Shown here piece by piece: positions 5,793-6,280 of a DNA stretch of 6,280 nt (position 1 is its first letter; each line of letters starts with the position of its first letter). A model generated the notes under the pieces. The model was not told the origin of the DNA. It searched no databases and saw nothing but the letters and a program-made list of their open reading frames with translations. The translations under genes were made by a program, and so were the position numbers. Origin of the DNA: Spirochaetota bacterium (lineage in GTDB: Bacteria; Spirochaetota; Spirochaetia; DSM-27196; PWMO01); contig JAAAOH010000358.1 in the NCBI GenBank assembly GCA_009908925.1, positions 1 to 6,280 on the forward strand, read 5' to 3'.

Positions 5793-6280
5793 ATGTCTCC
5801 ACAGACCCGCCACAGAACAAAGCTCACCTATGAGGACTACGTGCATTTCCCCCGACGACGGTAATCGCCACGAGATCATCGATGGAGAGCACTACATGTC
5901 CCCGTCCCCGACCACCGCGCACCAGGACGCATCGCGACACATTCAGTTCCAACTCTACCGCGACATAGAGGAGAACGGGCTCGGGCGCGTCTATAACGCC
6001 CCGATGGATCTTCAGCTCTCGGACACCGACGTGGTGCAACCGGACCTCATGGTGATACTTGCCGAGCACCGCCACTACGTCTCCCCGTCTCGACTGCTCG
6101 GCCCGCCCGACCTGGTCGTCGAGATTCTCTCGCCCGGCACCGCCGAGCGCGACCGCTCGCTCAAGCTCAAGCTCTACGAGCAGCGCGGCGTGCCCGAGTA
6201 CTGGCTCGTCGATCTCGATGCCCATTCGGTCTCGCGCTACCGTATCGGGGCCGCCGGCTACGAGCTCGCCGAGACCCGCG
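5793..6280 (+). pseudogene. Frameshifted, 3'-partial Uma2-family (DUF820) nuclease-like gene
   Basis: The gene starts at ATG 5793 after AAGGGGGAA and reads MSPQTRHRTKLTYEDYVHFP, the usual Uma2 N-terminus, but then meets a stop at 5862-5864. Removing one C from the run of five (5849-5853) restores the typical DDGNRHEIIDGEHYMSPSP continuation, which stays open from 5854 to the window end. The later part has the Uma2 core: QPDLMVI, PDLVVEILSPGT, KLKLYEQRGVPEYWLVD, with the Asp, Glu and Lys of a PD-(D/E)XK-like site. The C-terminus lies outside the window. Uma2 proteins are abundant, often multicopy, restriction-nuclease-like proteins of unclear role. The shift could be a real mutation or a sequencing error; restart at ATG 5896, behind GGAG, would give a shortened protein. 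Confidence 0.82.

Overview
This GC-rich window (bacterial, with Gram-negative-like features such as a secreted metal-binding protein and strong Shine-Dalgarno sites) holds six protein-coding loci. The host cannot be fixed from the sequence. The proteins look like those of high-GC environmental bacteria, and spirochaetes or deltaproteobacteria would fit, but this is only an impression.

Region 1 (about 150-3700, + strand) is a compact copper-homeostasis operon. A good sigma-70 promoter (TTGACT, 17 bp, TATTAT) is followed at the expected transcription start by a perfect 7+5+7 inverted repeat of the CsoR-operator type. The operon then encodes a secreted Met/His-rich SHOCT-domain protein, a CsoR repressor with the Cu(I)-type Cys-His-Cys ligand set, and a CopA-type Cu+ P1B-ATPase with two nearly identical N-terminal HMA domains. 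The first two genes overlap by 4 nt and copA follows after 27 nt. The simplest reading is that CsoR represses its own operon; Cu(I) releases it, CopA exports the metal, and the SHOCT protein binds or buffers copper outside the cytoplasmic membrane. A cluster of GC-rich hairpins closes the operon, one of them built around the copA stop codon.

Region 2 (about 3800-4540, + strand) is a VapBC toxin-antitoxin pair: a ribbon-helix-helix antitoxin overlapping a PIN-domain ribonuclease by 4 nt. A palindrome and a possible leaderless-type promoter lie upstream.

Region 3 (4554-5648, - strand, convergent with vapC) is a YchF/OLA1-family P-loop NTPase. Its normal length and C-terminal TGS domain mark it as a genuine member, but its P-loop and switch regions differ from canonical YchF, and the position matching the catalytic His114 of E. 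coli YchF is alanine. It looks like a divergent paralogue.

Region 4 (5793 to the window end, + strand, divergent from the ychF-like gene) is a Uma2-family (DUF820) nuclease-like gene. It is broken after about 20 codons by an apparent +1 frameshift in a run of five C, and it also runs off the window.

The most interesting points are the Met-rich SHOCT protein as first gene of a CsoR-controlled copper operon, the YchF-like NTPase lacking the catalytic histidine, and the Uma2 frameshift. No CRISPR array, insertion sequence or RNA gene was seen.
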